Both the position numbers and the translations under genes were made by a program. From positions 84,559,909 to 84,623,908 of the forward strand of contig CM033714.1 in assembly GCA_019671005.1 (NCBI GenBank): DNA of 64,000 nucleotides, given 5' to 3'. Shown here piece by piece: positions 24,060-35,706 of the stretch (its first letter is position 1; each line of letters opens with the position of its first letter). This DNA comes from Hibiscus mutabilis. Taxonomy: Eukaryota > Streptophyta > Magnoliopsida > Malvales > Malvaceae. Below the pieces are notes generated by a model, which saw only the letters and a program-made list of their open reading frames with translations, was not told where the DNA came from and made no database searches.

Positions 24060-25366
24060 AACTTGTCCTTCTCAAGGACCGATCACAATGATAACAAATT
24101 TGTATAATAAGTCTACAAAAATAAAATATGAATTTTGAGTATGTTTACAATGTTTGCTTATAAAAGGACTTGATACTCCCATTATTTTTATTAAAATTAA
24201 CAACCCTCAAATATTAATGTTGAAAATACTTTTTGTAAGGTTTTTCTAGTGGGCAAGGATCCAAATTTCACATTCTCTTAAGTCAGCGTTGGCTTTTCTC
24301 TTAAGATTATGGTATATCCAGGTAAGCAACACTTGCTAATTACATCTCATGTAACTCCTTCATTTGGTGAACAACTCTTGTTCATAACCATCTTATGATT
24401 ATCCAAATAACTAACCTTTAGGTTTCTAATCCTATTAGAGTAACCTAGTTAAGTCTTTAACCAATGTCACAACCAACGAATATCACTTGCTTATTCTTCG
24501 CGTTTGGCCAAGATAGATGCAAGCACCTCGCTTTAGCAGAACCTACATTGTATCGATCTAGACTTTAACGAGGGTTAACATTGTGAATCAATAAAAGACT
24601 TAATATTTTATTGAGGGGTTTTGTGAATATTATCTCACCCGTTTAACATTTGATCTTATCAATTAACTAGTATGCATCTCATATATTCATTTTATCACAT
24701 ATATGAAAAGCAGTAAATATGAATGCAATAGTTATAGCCCATATCCTAAGTTGGCACGTCCCAAGCCAATGGGAGAACCAAATTATTCTACGGATATTCT
24801 CAAGCATCTTTCTGTCAGGCCACACTTCTGTTCCTGTGGTTCATGCTTTTTCGTATAGGTTACAATTTTAGAAACTCATTTTACATACGAGGGAGTCAGA
24901 TGAGAAGAGAATTACAATAGAAGTAGAGAAAGACGCGACGCAATATTTATAAAACCTTATAAATAAAACTAAATGGGCTATTAGGCTATAGCCATGCATT
25001 CCAAACACCGTGCATATCAAACATAATAGCGACGCGGTTTGTTATTAAAGTCTTACTAGATTGTTCCTACGCATGTTTCAAACCTAATTAAACCGAATGT
25101 TTATTAGTCAAAATTGAATTAATTAAAATTTTTTAATCGTTAATTAAACTGAATGTTTTTTTAAAATTTATTAATCAAACCTAATAAATTTCGGTCAATT
25201 CGGTTGGTTTTCGAATTAACCACAATTTGCTATAATATTTCTTATTTTAATGGCTCTAGTGATTAGTTGGGTTAAAAAAGTTAGGTCCTTAACGGATTTG
25301 GGTAGACTGCACTAAGTAATATATATTCGGTTAGTTCAGTTAATTAACCAATATTTGAAATTTGAA
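24060..25366. other. Non-coding stretch upstream of copia pol
   Basis: No gag reading frame is visible. The stretch up to about 25.0 kb may be the untranslated 5' part of the copia element. From about 25.09 kb the sequence turns into a repeat rich in TTCGGTTGGTT and AACCGAAT words, which resumes at 28966 after the solo LTR. Confidence 0.4.
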
Positions 25367-25371
25367 AAAAC

Positions 25372-28300
25372 TGTAATACCCCAAATCATGGCCTAGTAAC
25401 ATGTCATAAACTAATTAGAGCTTAATTGTACAAAAAATTTACAAATCTGAAGAATTAATTAAATCTAGTGACTAAATTAGATGAATTGATAAAGAAGTAG
25501 CCTAATCATGAAGGATCAAGTAGTAACAAATTGTAAATGTAGAATTGAATGCAATAAAGATGGGTAATTAAGGATTTATGAAGCAATTAGACCAAAATTT
25601 GCCAAGTGGAGGTAAATAGCTAAGCCATGTGATAACACCATGGCCAAGTGGCCATCTTGCTATCATCTCCTCCACTCCACCTTGGCCCAAACTTCTATCA
25701 TCCATCTAGGAAAAGAAAAATCACCATTTTTGAGGAAGAAAGCTTGCATGAGTTCACAATTACATGAAAATTGAATAGCTAGGAAGATTGTAAGTGGATT
25801 TTAAATCCTTCCTCCCTAGCAATTTATTTGAATGAGTAATTAATGATGTTCTTGTTGTATAAATTGAATTGGATGATTGCTATGTGTGTTAGGAGCATGC
25901 TAGTTTCAATTTGAACTTGAAATTGTGATCTCTAGTAACCAATTTGATAAAGGAAATATGTATAGTTGCTGGAAATTTGAGTAATGTGTTCATGGTTGAA
26001 AACAGTCTTGACTAGGGACTGTTTTGGTAGAGAAATTGTTTAGACATGTCAATTGGATATAGAACCATGTTTTGATCATGTATCTAGATGAAATGAAGAT
26101 TGAATTGAGTAAATATGTTACTGGAAAATGACTACACCTAATTGGATTAGTTAAACTAGGTAATGGACTGCCTAATTGATGAATTGAATGTGCAATGTTG
26201 ATCAAATAGATCAAATTGAGTTCAACATGATAATGCCCTATTTTAATCACATTTCTAGGTGAATTATAATGACCTAGACATGTAAGAACATGAACATGAA
26301 TGGAATTGCCATGTTAGGACCTTGCTAAAATGAGTTAAGAAGCTAGAAACTCAACCTAGTGTAATCTGCCCAGAATGCTCTATCCTGGGCAGTAACTTTC
26401 AAAAATCACTATAAATTTTATAAAATGAATTTAAGACTGAAATTTTTATGGACAACACCTTGATATGTCTAAATTCATTAGGAGAAAACAGAACTGAATT
26501 CTGGGTTGTATACTGAAATGTATAGAAGAAACACTAGGGATAGTGTAACAAATTACCCTGTCTTTAAGTTAAAAAATGTATTAATTGGCAAAGAACTAAA
26601 CTTCAAGCCTTATATGGTTATAAATAAAATTACGTTAGCTTTCCAAAGGTGTAAACCAATTGAAATTCCGACGTACGGAATGAAAGCTATGCATGATTAA
26701 GTGACTAGAGTGCAAGCTGCCTGGCAGTAGCAGTATAGGTAATTGCACACTGTTTTGTGGCAATTTGTAAACTGATTTGTAAACAGTTTTAGGACATTGA
26801 TTCTACCTTGTTTTACATGAACTATAATATAGATAAGTTTAGTTAAGTGTAATGAATAAGGTACATGAACATGCTGCCAGATTTGTGTATGATATATGCT
26901 TGTAACATTGCTTTGATTGAATGATCACATGAACTTGTTTTGACATGTAATTGTTGTGTAATGTGATAGAACCAGGAGTAAACTTGGTGGAAGAGGATAG
27001 AGTGGATCATCCTAAAGCCAAGAACAAAGGAGAGTGGATCCAAGACTAGCTATCTTGGAGTATTGTAGTGTAGTTATCTCTAGGGTTAGGACTAGGTCCT
27101 AATCAATGCATACTTGTTACATTCTTGAAATGTTAAATGAATCTAATAATGGACTTGACTTAATAAGGGAAGAATGACTTGTAATGCATGAAATTTTATC
27201 ACATCTTGATTTACATGATCAATTCGAATGTGTAAGCATGATTAAGTGATAGCATGGATGCTTGTATGTGTTATGATGCAATATGATCAAATGCTAAAGA
27301 CTTGCATGAGATATCATCTTATCTTGATGAAATGAAACATGAAAACTACATGATATGTGAGCTATCGCTCAAATGGACTAAGGGCCTAATATGAAATGAA
27401 CTTGCTTGACATGATCTTGATCTTGAAACACTTGTATAAATGGTAAATCGAACAACCTTGGTAGCTAGTTGGACTAGGTAGAAGGACATGCCTTAGAGTC
27501 TAGAGCTCATTGTGTAAGGGTGGACTACGGTCCAAGGCTAAGGCCCCTATTTGGCAACAGACAGAGGGTACGTATGTGGTCATTGGTGACAGTAGGAGGG
27601 TTTGACCAGCACTACGGTGCATCTTATGGCGACAGTTGATTAAAGACTCGATTACCTATACAAACTAAGTACCAATGGGTTGTTTAATTGATAATACATG
27701 AAATAACAATCCTACATCATATGTTACTTGTTTTGAAAGCCGTGAATTGAATGTTACTTGCCATGTAAGCATGACTTTCTTGATTACTTGTTTTGTAAGA
27801 ATTATGTGCTTGATTCATGATATGAATTCTTGATTCTTATTCTTGATAGCCGAATGCTATGATCCTTAGCTAGGATTACTCTAATGTTTGATATCCTTAG
27901 CTAGGATTCTTCTAATGCTTGAAAGCCTTAGCTAGGATCAATCTAATGCATGAAACCCTAGCTAGATTCAATCTTGTTTAAATGACATAAAACTTGACAT
28001 AACAAATGGTTAGATTTAGTTACTACCTCATTAAGTACACTCTTGTACTTATCACTCTTGTTTTTGTTCTTCCCCACTACAGGATAAATGATTCAATCAT
28101 TGCTTGATCTTGAAACCTGTTACCTTGAGCTAGAAGCAACTCACACAAGCTTTGCCTAAGTATGGTTTCATATTTGTTTTGTATATCTCCTAGAATGGTG
28201 GCACTAGATTGTTTAGAGTGCAGATTGATCATGCATTTTGGTACTTGTATATAATGTATTGATGGGCCTACTATGTTTTGAACCTATTGACAAGTATGTA

Positions 28301-28960
28301 ATGAACTAAAGTTTCATGTAATGAATGGTAATTGCTGTGCATATATGGATTTAATTATGGAATGATCATAATGTTTGATCTAGTTTACCTTGATATCATT
28401 CGAACGCTTTGCTATAAACATGTCTTGCTTGAATTGAGTATAGGATGATCGAACCATGCTTGCTTACCTTCCATTCGAATTGCCTTGGAAAGTTTATGGT
28501 CTCATGTGTATGATCATACCTTGTTACATGTGTTATGCATGTTTGTATAGATGGTCGAATGGTTAGGCCTAGAATAAGACTTGGATGGAACTAGTTACAT
28601 GTAAATTTAATGATCAAGAACCATGTTAGCAATTTGGGTTAAGATGTACATGTATAAGTCTAAGAAACAAAGAAATGAAATGGAATCATGTTGCATTAGG
28701 GTGATTCGAATGAGTATAGGGATAAAATGAAGTGAATTGTTTTGATAAAGTAGTAACTTGAAATGTAAGTATGAAAGAAAAAAATTTATTGGCCTTGTTC
28801 GAATGCCTTTGATGTCTTGAAGTCTAAATATGAGGTTACTTGTTTGCTAAGTAAGTATGATTGGTTCACGTATTGCCTTGTTCATTGTATTGTTCTTGTT
28901 TGCTTGCTTAATGTAACGCTCCCGAGCCTGGTTGCTACTAGCCCGGGTAAGGGTGTTACA
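25372..28960. mobile_element. 3.6-kb solo LTR with 5-bp target duplication
   Basis: The element begins TGTAATACCCC at 25372 and ends GGGTGTTACA at 28960, a 10-bp near-perfect terminal inverted repeat with TG...CA ends. The five bases AAAAC flank it exactly on both sides (25367-25371 and 28961-28965). There is no open frame of note and no internal LTR pair, primer-binding site or pol domain. A solo LTR left by recombination between the two LTRs of a full element fits best. The TGTAAYACCC ends and great length suggest a Ty3 chromovirus of the Tekay/Del type; that family name is inference. Orientation cannot be fixed. Confidence 0.75.
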
Positions 28961-29277
28961 AAAACCCTCAACCCTTAACCGACTAAATCTAAAATTACCT
29001 AACCGATTAACTGTAAGAATTTTAATTTGATCAGTTTTAACCGAACAATAAACCCCTTTTGTTAAAGTTGGGTGAATCCAAATTCACTTGAAAGCTCAAT
29101 TCATTATTTAAAATAATGTTAAAATATTTTATATCACTTAAAACTGTGTTGAGTTTTACCCTTTTATAAAATTATAATTTTTTATGTTTAAATTTTTAAC
29201 GACTCAATCGTCGAATTTTTAATAGAATTGTTAATTTTTCAAATCAATACGATATTTTATGATGTCAATTTAAAGTA

Positions 29278-29973
29278 GGGAAAACCACATATTTAGTATC
29301 TCAACTATGTTAGAGTTACTATTTTGGTACCTCAACTATTATTTTTAGTAAAATAATACCTAATGTTACACTTTTGTTCTATTTTGGTACCTCCGCCGTT
29401 TAAAATTAACATAAGTGGTGACATAGCTTGGGTTAATAACAATTTTAGTCCAAAACCTTATACAATCTATCAATTTATTCTAAAACTCTATCAATCTAAA
29501 CATTATTTAAAATTTTGGATTAAAATTGTAAATTCCTTATTTTTCTTCTTCTTCTAGTCGAACACTTTTTGGGGTTTTGGTTTAAAAAATACGCTACTGA
29601 CAACCAAAACTTTAGGATTTGGGGATTAATGGGGGCTAATGCGGGGTCCATTGGAGGACCCAAACTTCACAATCGGGATACTAACGAGAATACGAGGGGG
29701 TGGAAAAGGATGGGACAAAATAGGATCGAAGCTTTGCTAATCTCTCAGGGAGAATATATAAGTGTTTTGGACTAAATTGATAATATATATAAGTGTTTTG
29801 GACTAAAATTATGATTATACCAAGCCACGTCATCATCCCCATTAGTTTTTAACGGTCAGGGTACTGAAACAAAACAAAAACATAACATTAAGTACCATTT
29901 CGCCAAAAATAATAGTTGAGATACTAAAACAATAACGTGAGCATAGTAGGGGTATTAAATATGTAGTTTTCCC
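29278..29973. mobile_element. 696-bp MULE with perfect 9-bp TSD
   Basis: The element starts GGGAAAACCACATATTTAG and ends with a close inverted copy (TGTAGTTTTCCC). Terminal repeats extend about 170 bp and include TCTCAACTAT phrases on the left mirrored on the right. The 9 bases TTTAAAGTA occur directly before (29269-29277) and after (29974-29982) the element. A 9-bp duplication with long inverted repeats is diagnostic of Mutator-like elements. The interior (about 29540-29790) encodes nothing recognisable, so it is non-autonomous. Confidence 0.92.
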
Positions 29974-29982
29974 TTTAAAGTA

Positions 29983-30660
29983 CGATGTATTTATGTATAG
30001 TTGGATTTTTACCCGAAATAAATAGTTAAATAATTTTAATTCTACTAGATTATTGAAATTTCAATCCTAAAAAGTTTGTGAAAATATATAATATATTTGT
30101 TTATTTTTCACACTTCTTTTTACAATGACAATTGAATTTTATTAAAAGATTATAGAAATTATTACAAATACAACTTATTCAAAAAAGAGAATAATGAGGA
30201 CTAATCCACCAAAATTTCATACAAAAACTTAAAGTGCAAAAAAAAATACTTTCATAAAGAATAAGCATATCCTCAAAATCTAAAAATCTTCCTGAATTGT
30301 TTATTTTATCTAAACGAGACGTGTTACGAGATGAAAAAGAAGTGATGAACGAACCAAACTATTTTACAATCGTTTCGCTATCCAATACTGATTATATCGA
30401 CAAACAATCATCAACTGTGTGTGATCTATCTTTCTATAACTACCATATAATCATAATAAAAAATTAACGTCATAAAAATCTCTAAACGTGCATCAATCGT
30501 CCTTTGAGAATTTTGTTTTTAGCAGTTTGTGGGTAATTTGAATTTCCGAATACAAAGCAAAAATTGAAATCGTTAGAGATGAATGAAAGTTGTATTATTA
30601 TCTTTGGTTTTTGTACACCGAACCGAACACCATTAATGAAAAACTCAATGGATTCTTCAA
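29983..30660. other. Intergenic region
   Basis: No gene or repeat family is recognised. The portion next to 30672 is the likely 3' UTR of the minus-strand gene that ends there. Confidence 0.4.
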
Positions 30661-30671
30661 TTCACTGAATC

Positions 30672-31337
30672 TCACTTGGACTTCCTCCTGTTCCTAGTAA
30701 TCTTCACAAGAGAGTCTGCCATCACCGGAATGCATATTCCCAGCCGGCACAAATCTCCGCTCGAAACATCCTCGCAGTCGCCGCCACCCGAAACTGCGGC
30801 CGGTTGCCAATTGCTTTTTTCAGCAGCAGGTATTGTGTTTTGGAAGTAACGCATTGATCCCCTCTCGTGTTGTCCGAATCCGATTAGCTTCCCCAGAGAA
30901 ACGCTGCTGTCTTGGAAAAACGAGGCTGAGGACTGGCCGCCCCGCCATGGAATGGAAGAAAGCAAAGAAACAAGGTGATGAGACAATGGCGAAAATGGTT
31001 GCTTGGAATTACAGAACGTACGTACCTGGGTGTCAAGGTTGGAGGAGGAAACAGAGGAAAAACTGGTGGAGGAAAGGTTTGAATTTGAAGAGTGGAGTTC
31101 AACTTCAAGGGCTGGAGTTGAAGACTGTGATCTTTCTTGTGATCGGATTTTCATGCTCATTGTTTGTAGACCAAGTGGCCACCCATTGCTCGTCTCATGA
31201 TTCTGGGAACAATCATCAATTCAAAACATATATTTATACAAAACAACAAAAACCCAGAAAATCAGAAGCCTGGGAAGTTTCACATGCATGAAAATTAATT
31301 GAAAAAAAAGAAGACTGAATAATACCTCGGAAGCCAT
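30672..31337 (-). CDS. Conserved plant protein of unknown function
   Basis: Three exons (31326-31337, 31026-31202, 30672-30932) encode 149 residues with all junctions in phase 0. The first exon is a micro-exon encoding only MASE. Exon 2 gives NHETSNGWPLGLQTM and a serine-rich stretch ending SSSNLDTQ. Exon 3 gives SASFFQDSSVSLGKLIGF, then a less conserved region and a basic C-terminus (KITRNRRKSK). The GWPLGLQ and SVSLGxLIG blocks are familiar from a small plant protein family resembling Arabidopsis At3g17950. I do not know its function. No signal peptide or clear membrane helix is seen. Splice sites are standard (GAG/GTATT, CCCAG, CAG/GTACG, GCCAG). Confidence 0.75.
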
Positions 31338-33280
31338 GGATTGAACTCATAAAGCAAGAAAGAAATGGTGCATGAATCGGTTAGGGGTGCTTTTGAACTT
31401 TATCATGAAATATGGACCTAACCAATCAATGTTAGGGTTGTTAGGATCATCCATTAACTTCACACACCCTTCTTCTTTATGTTTTCAGACTAATAATAGC
31501 AAAAGCATTGCTAAATGACAGCCGACCTGAAACAAAGGCAAAATAAAAAAGTTTAATGATTTGATATTGAAATGAACTCAACATGAGCTTCTCCTGTCTT
31601 TCATAACTTTATCATCCTAGGACTGCATTTCATTGTCTCCCTTCTTTATTATCATACGGATTGCATTTGATTTTCTCTCATATAACCATGACTTGCCACA
31701 AAACTTTTGGGAAATTTCCAAACTTTTTATTTGAGACCCAAAAATTTTAAGGAGTTTTTATTAATCTTTAAAACTTTTACATATTTTAATTAGATCCCAC
31801 AAAATTTTAAAAAAATGTTAATTTTTTTTTGGAAATTCTCATTAATACTTTTAAATTTTGTGTATATTTCAATTAGGTTCCTCAAAAGGTAATACCAAAA
31901 TTCTACACTGGTTTGACCCATAATATATTTTGGTTTTTAGTTTTATTTAATGAGGGTAAATTACACTTACAGTTACTAGATTATTAGTAAGATTGTGTTT
32001 TCGTCACTGGACTCATTGCTTGTTTTATATTATTTCAGTCACTGCACCGTTAAGTTCTAAAGAAAAGATGATGTGGCCGTTACATAATTGACATGATAAC
32101 AGATTAAACACACAATGTTTACACGTTTTATCAATATTTGTTAGTTTAGTCCCTAAAAGTTAAACAATTCCATCTTCATTTTCACAACAATACCAACAAA
32201 TTCATCAATGGTCCAATGATTTTGACTGTAACTTGAAGAAAAAAAACTAATCTACTGTTTAATACGAAATCCTTAGCTTACATTTTTTTTCTTCCCAAAA
32301 CTACTTGCAAGTTAATGTAACATCTCTCTTGTTTAAACTACGAATGTTCTACGTCTATTCATTTAATGGTTTAAGCAGAAATTAATCTCGTTGAATTAGA
32401 TAAGACAATAAGAATAATACAATTTCCCATCAAATATTTAACATTGTTGTATTCCTAAAGACTTGAACTCGAGACTTTAGTTAAATTAAAATAATCCCGT
32501 GTAAATCGATCTACACTGTCTCGATTCTCCTCTAAGTGAAAAAAAAAAAATAGTTTTGGTGGTTAGCTGGCCAACTTCCTTACAACGCCGATTCCCGCTC
32601 TAACATCGAGGTCTTAACCATCACGGCACTCTGCTAATGTATTGCTTTGCTCTGTGTGTTCGGATGACATAAAACATATGTTTTCAATATTATTTCATAT
32701 GTAATCAAGCTTAGGTCAGCCTTAGGTTGGTAAGAAATTTGAGCTTGCCATGTTGAAATCTTAGCTTAAGTTTTTTTTAATCAATTTTTTAAAAAAAATT
32801 GGGTTCAAATTAAGATAAAAAGAAATGTTTGAACTTACTTGATTGGACTAAAATATCTAGTAATAAAAAGATAATAATTCTCATACTCGATTAATAGCAC
32901 AATTATTTGTGTTCAAATTTAAACTTGGATTTACTTTAAAAAATTTCGGTACATACTAAAAATAAAAAGCTCAATCAAGTTTCAATTATTCAAGTCAAAC
33001 AATTTCAAATTTAACTCTCTAGATTGGTCGATATGATTAAACTCTTGCATGTTAATAACATAAAAAAAGGTGAGTTGTTTTTTATCGTTTCTGTTCGAGT
33101 AATATCAAACTCAAATTACTTTGAGTTCAAATCATTTTAAATTCAAATTATTTCAAGATAAAAGATGATAAGAAATGTTCAATCTCGTTGGATTGGACTC
33201 AATTACCTAGTAGAAAACGTGCCCAATTCTCATGCTTGGCTATAAGTTTGGTATTCTATGCTCAACTACTGGAATATTTA
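31338..33280. other. Promoter and repeat-rich intergenic DNA
   Basis: 31338-31700 is probably the promoter of the preceding minus-strand gene. Near 31950-32230 lies a stretch (GGGTAAATTACACTTACAG onward) that looks like one MULE-type terminal repeat without a partner. The remainder is AT-rich with GGTTCAAAT-type degenerate repeats and no gene. Confidence 0.4.
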
Positions 33281-33292
33281 TGTTCTCAAGTA

Positions 33293-34502
33293 GGGGAGGA
33301 TACAGGAATTTTAATTTGGTAGCTCATCGAACAACAATAAATACAATCAAAGTAAATCAAGAGTATATTGGACAAGTAATCAAAAGTTACATTTAAAAGT
33401 CATGGAAAATTTAAATTATAAATTATTAGTTCATAAAAATGGTTGCAGGTAAACTTAATTTTTGAAAAATATAAACAAAAAATAAAAGGCTTAATACACA
33501 TTTCCCCCCCTAAACTTTACATGTTTTCCCAAGTTGCCCCCTAAACTATGTTTTGCCCACTTTTGCCCCCTATACTTTTCGCCGTTACTCATATAACCCC
33601 AAAAAGCTAACACCGTTAAAAAAATTTATTTTTGACCAATCAAAACGCGCCACATCATTTTCTTTATTTATTTTTATATTTTAAAATAAAATAAATATAT
33701 TAAAAGATTTATTAATTTAATTATAGCTCCTAAAATAGTCAAAACACCCACATCTCCATCCTCCCATCATCATCTTCATTCAAGCCTCTACCTAAAGCTC
33801 TTCCCGGCCATTATCATCATCTTCATTCAAGCCTCCATCATCATCTTCATTCAAGCTTCTACCATCATAATCTCCCAAAATAATCAATCTAGTCACCTTT
33901 GAGTTTCAACCGGCCATTACCAAAAGCTCTTCCCGGTTCTCACCCCTTAAACCACACTACCACCTCAAGCTTCAATATCCACTACCCCAAACCGAGGATC
34001 AAATTCCCCAACTCACCCACACCGAAATACCCACATCCCCTCGGTAGTCCTCTTCTATCACCATCATCGATCCAACAACACCAAACAAGAACCCTCTATC
34101 TTTGCTCCATTACCGAGCCATCTTCTTTAATCCCACTCTGAACCAAAAAATCATTCATCACCCGCTTTACCCTAAAAAAATCAGTCACCAAACCTTCCAT
34201 TTCAATACTCAAAATTCAGTGCAAAGAACTCGGATTGGCAACCCACATTCAACAATCAGAGATTCAAAAAAGAGAAAAGAAGCTTACCCATTTAGCCATG
34301 GTGGTTCCCGACGGCCAGAGTCTTTGACCAACGATCCCAACGGTGGAGATGTTCTCCATGGCGAGGAGAACCATATATCTCGAAACCAAATTCATCTAAC
34401 GGTGGACGATCTTCTGTAGTTTGAAGCTGCAATATTCAACGTCTCAACCTTAAAAAAATAGTAAGTCACTCGACCTAGGAGGCACAAAGGTAGATCCGCC
34501 CT
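33293..34502. mobile_element. 1.2-kb TIR element with 12-bp flanking repeat
   Basis: The twelve bases TGTTCTCAAGTA occur at 33281-33292 and again at 34503-34514. The sequence between starts GGGGAGGATACA and ends TAGATCCGCCCT; the latter reads AGGGCGGATCTA in reverse, a degenerate inverted copy. Inside, 33490-33690 has phrases (CCCCCCTAAACTTTACATG, TTGCCCCCTAAACTATG) typical of another MULE-like terminal repeat, so the element may be nested. No transposase is visible. Twelve bases is longer than the usual 8-9, so either the duplication is extended by chance or the family is unusual. Confidence 0.55.
33765..33865. repeat. Short minisatellite (TCATCTTCATTCAAGC)
   Basis: Three copies of ATCATCTTCATTCAAGC separated by CTCTACC-like or CCTCC-like spacers lie inside the 1.2-kb element. 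Units are 25-45 bp apart. Confidence 0.7.
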
Positions 34503-34833
34503 TGTTCTCAAGTAATGCAATTCTTTTAAGGGTTTTTAGTGCTTTTATGTTTGTATCGAACACATTTCCAATGATATTCACATTCAAGTTCAAATAACAT
34601 AGTTCATAAAGGAACTAATTTCGGCTTATAATTAAGTACAGAAGAGATGAGAGGAGTGAGAACAATTGCAATTAATAACATCCAAAAGCTAAATCATATA
34701 TGCATGAGATCGAGTTATTAACAAATCATAGTAGTTAGTAATTAACAACACAGTCGAGATGGACTGCCTAAATGCAGCAGCTACAAATACAATACCTTCA
34801 TCTTATATGAAGATTTGCAGCAATGACAGGATA

Positions 34834-35091
34834 TCATCTTTGTCCGTAAGGGTCATCCTCCATTTCGGTGTCGGTGAAAAACTGGAGCATCGACAACATA
34901 GGATCATCGGTTTCATCATAAGGAGCCTCCAAGAACTCGGAAACCTTAAAAAACAAGGTGGAATCCTCTTCCTTTTCGGCGCCGTCTGTGGTGTTTTCTT
35001 CCCTGGAAACCGAAAGCGTCCATGGAATGATCCCATTCATCATCCTTTGGGGAGCCATCACATGGAAGCACGGGAGAACTCCATGGAACAT
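34834..35091 (-). CDS. Small acidic protein gene, possibly frameshifted
   Basis: The longest frame starts at 35091 and encodes 85 residues ending TDTEMEDDPYGQR. Its second half is acidic and protein-like (EKEEDSTLFFKVSEFLEAP). Over the first half another frame looks more natural (VPWSSPVLPCDGSPKDDEW, DHSMDAFGFQ), and runs into a stop soon after. Dropping one G from the GGG at about 34990-34992 would join the two smoothly, so a single-base insertion is suspected. Upstream the minus strand has a TATA box (35391-35398), a CT-repeat leader and a good acceptor (TTACAG) near 35106, consistent with a 5' UTR intron. I do not recognise the family. It could be a young pseudogene, an altered small gene, or a sequencing error. 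Confidence 0.45.
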   Translation of the reverse strand: MFHGVLPCFHVMAPQRMMNGIIPWTLSVSREENTTDGAEKEEDSTLFFKVSEFLEAPYDETDDPMLSMLQFFTDTEMEDDPYGQR

Positions 35092-35322
35092 TAACTAAAT
35101 CACCCTGTAATCAACAGAAAAATAAGAGGAAAGAAATCAGAACCCAGAAACCCTAATCAAGAAACGCGCAGATGAATTCCAGATTAAAAAAATCAAAAAC
35201 AAAGAAATTAAACGGTGGGAAACAGAGGAAAGATTCAATAGCAGAGGTATGATGCAAGAAGCCGTTGAAAGTTGAAACTCGCGCGGGAATGGAATTTGAA
35301 TTTTCAATCGAGAGTTGAAACT

Positions 35323-35398
35323 GAGAGAGAGAGAGAGAGAGCCGAGAGGCAAGCGAAAGAATAACGAACGAACAGGACAAAGCTCCGCCATTTATAAG
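35323..35398 (-). promoter_or_regulatory. TATA box and CT-repeat leader
   Basis: On the minus strand CTTATAAA lies at 35391-35398, followed about 50 bp downstream by a run of CT dinucleotides (35323-35341). TATA boxes followed by pyrimidine-rich CT leaders are common at plant core promoters. It would serve the small gene at 34834-35091. Confidence 0.55.
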
Positions 35399-35462
35399 CC
35401 GCGAGGAAATTAACCGTTGGTAAGATTTTATTTGAAAAATTAAAATGTTAGTATTTATTTTA

Positions 35463-35697
35463 GGGTAAAACTTTGATACACACAAGCATGTGTATTTACA
35501 CTGTAAAAACACAAATCCTAAATTTTAAACCCTAAACCCTAAAAATTAAACCCAACACTCTAAATCTTAAACCCTAAATTCTAAACATTAACCTTAAATT
35601 CTAAACCCTACAACCTAAACTCCTAAACCTTAAACCCTAAACTAAAAGGCAAGGGTAAACTAAAGTTTACACGGCCTGTGTATTAAAGTTTTTTTTC
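35463..35697. mobile_element. 235-bp MULE-type MITE, telomere-like interior
   Basis: The element starts GGGTAAAACTTTGATACACA and ends TGTGTATTAAAGTTTTTTTTC, inverted copies of each other. The nine bases TTTATTTTA flank it on both sides (35454-35462 and 35698-35706). The interior is made of words such as AAACCCTAAACCCTAAA, two exact plant telomere units plus many degenerate ones. A sister copy lies at 63130-63390, and a decayed one near 48550. Confidence 0.9.
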
Positions 35698-35706
35698 TTT
35701 ATTTTA

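Noticed and set aside
30833..31291. Plus-strand open frame of 152 codons
   Set aside because: Antisense to the three-exon minus-strand gene at 30672-31337, whose splice sites and conserved motifs are clear.
32540..32640. tRNA-like stretch with GGTTAGCTGGCC and AACCATCACGGCACTC
   Set aside because: No complete acceptor stem, anticodon arm or B box could be paired; at most an old tRNA-derived fragment.
33899..34419. Two plus-strand open frames of 80-105 codons rich in Pro, Ser and His
   Set aside because: They lie inside a TIR element, have no recognisable domain, and overlap a CATCATCTTCATTC minisatellite.
35137..35391. Minus-strand open frame beginning MAELCPVRS
   Set aside because: Its ATG overlaps the TATA box (TATAAATGG), so it would lie upstream of transcription; composition is typical of a CT-rich leader.
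35520..35645. Possible interstitial telomere tract
   Set aside because: The CCCTAAA-like units sit wholly inside a MITE with a 9-bp target duplication, and most are degenerate, so this is transposon interior and not a chromosome-end relic.
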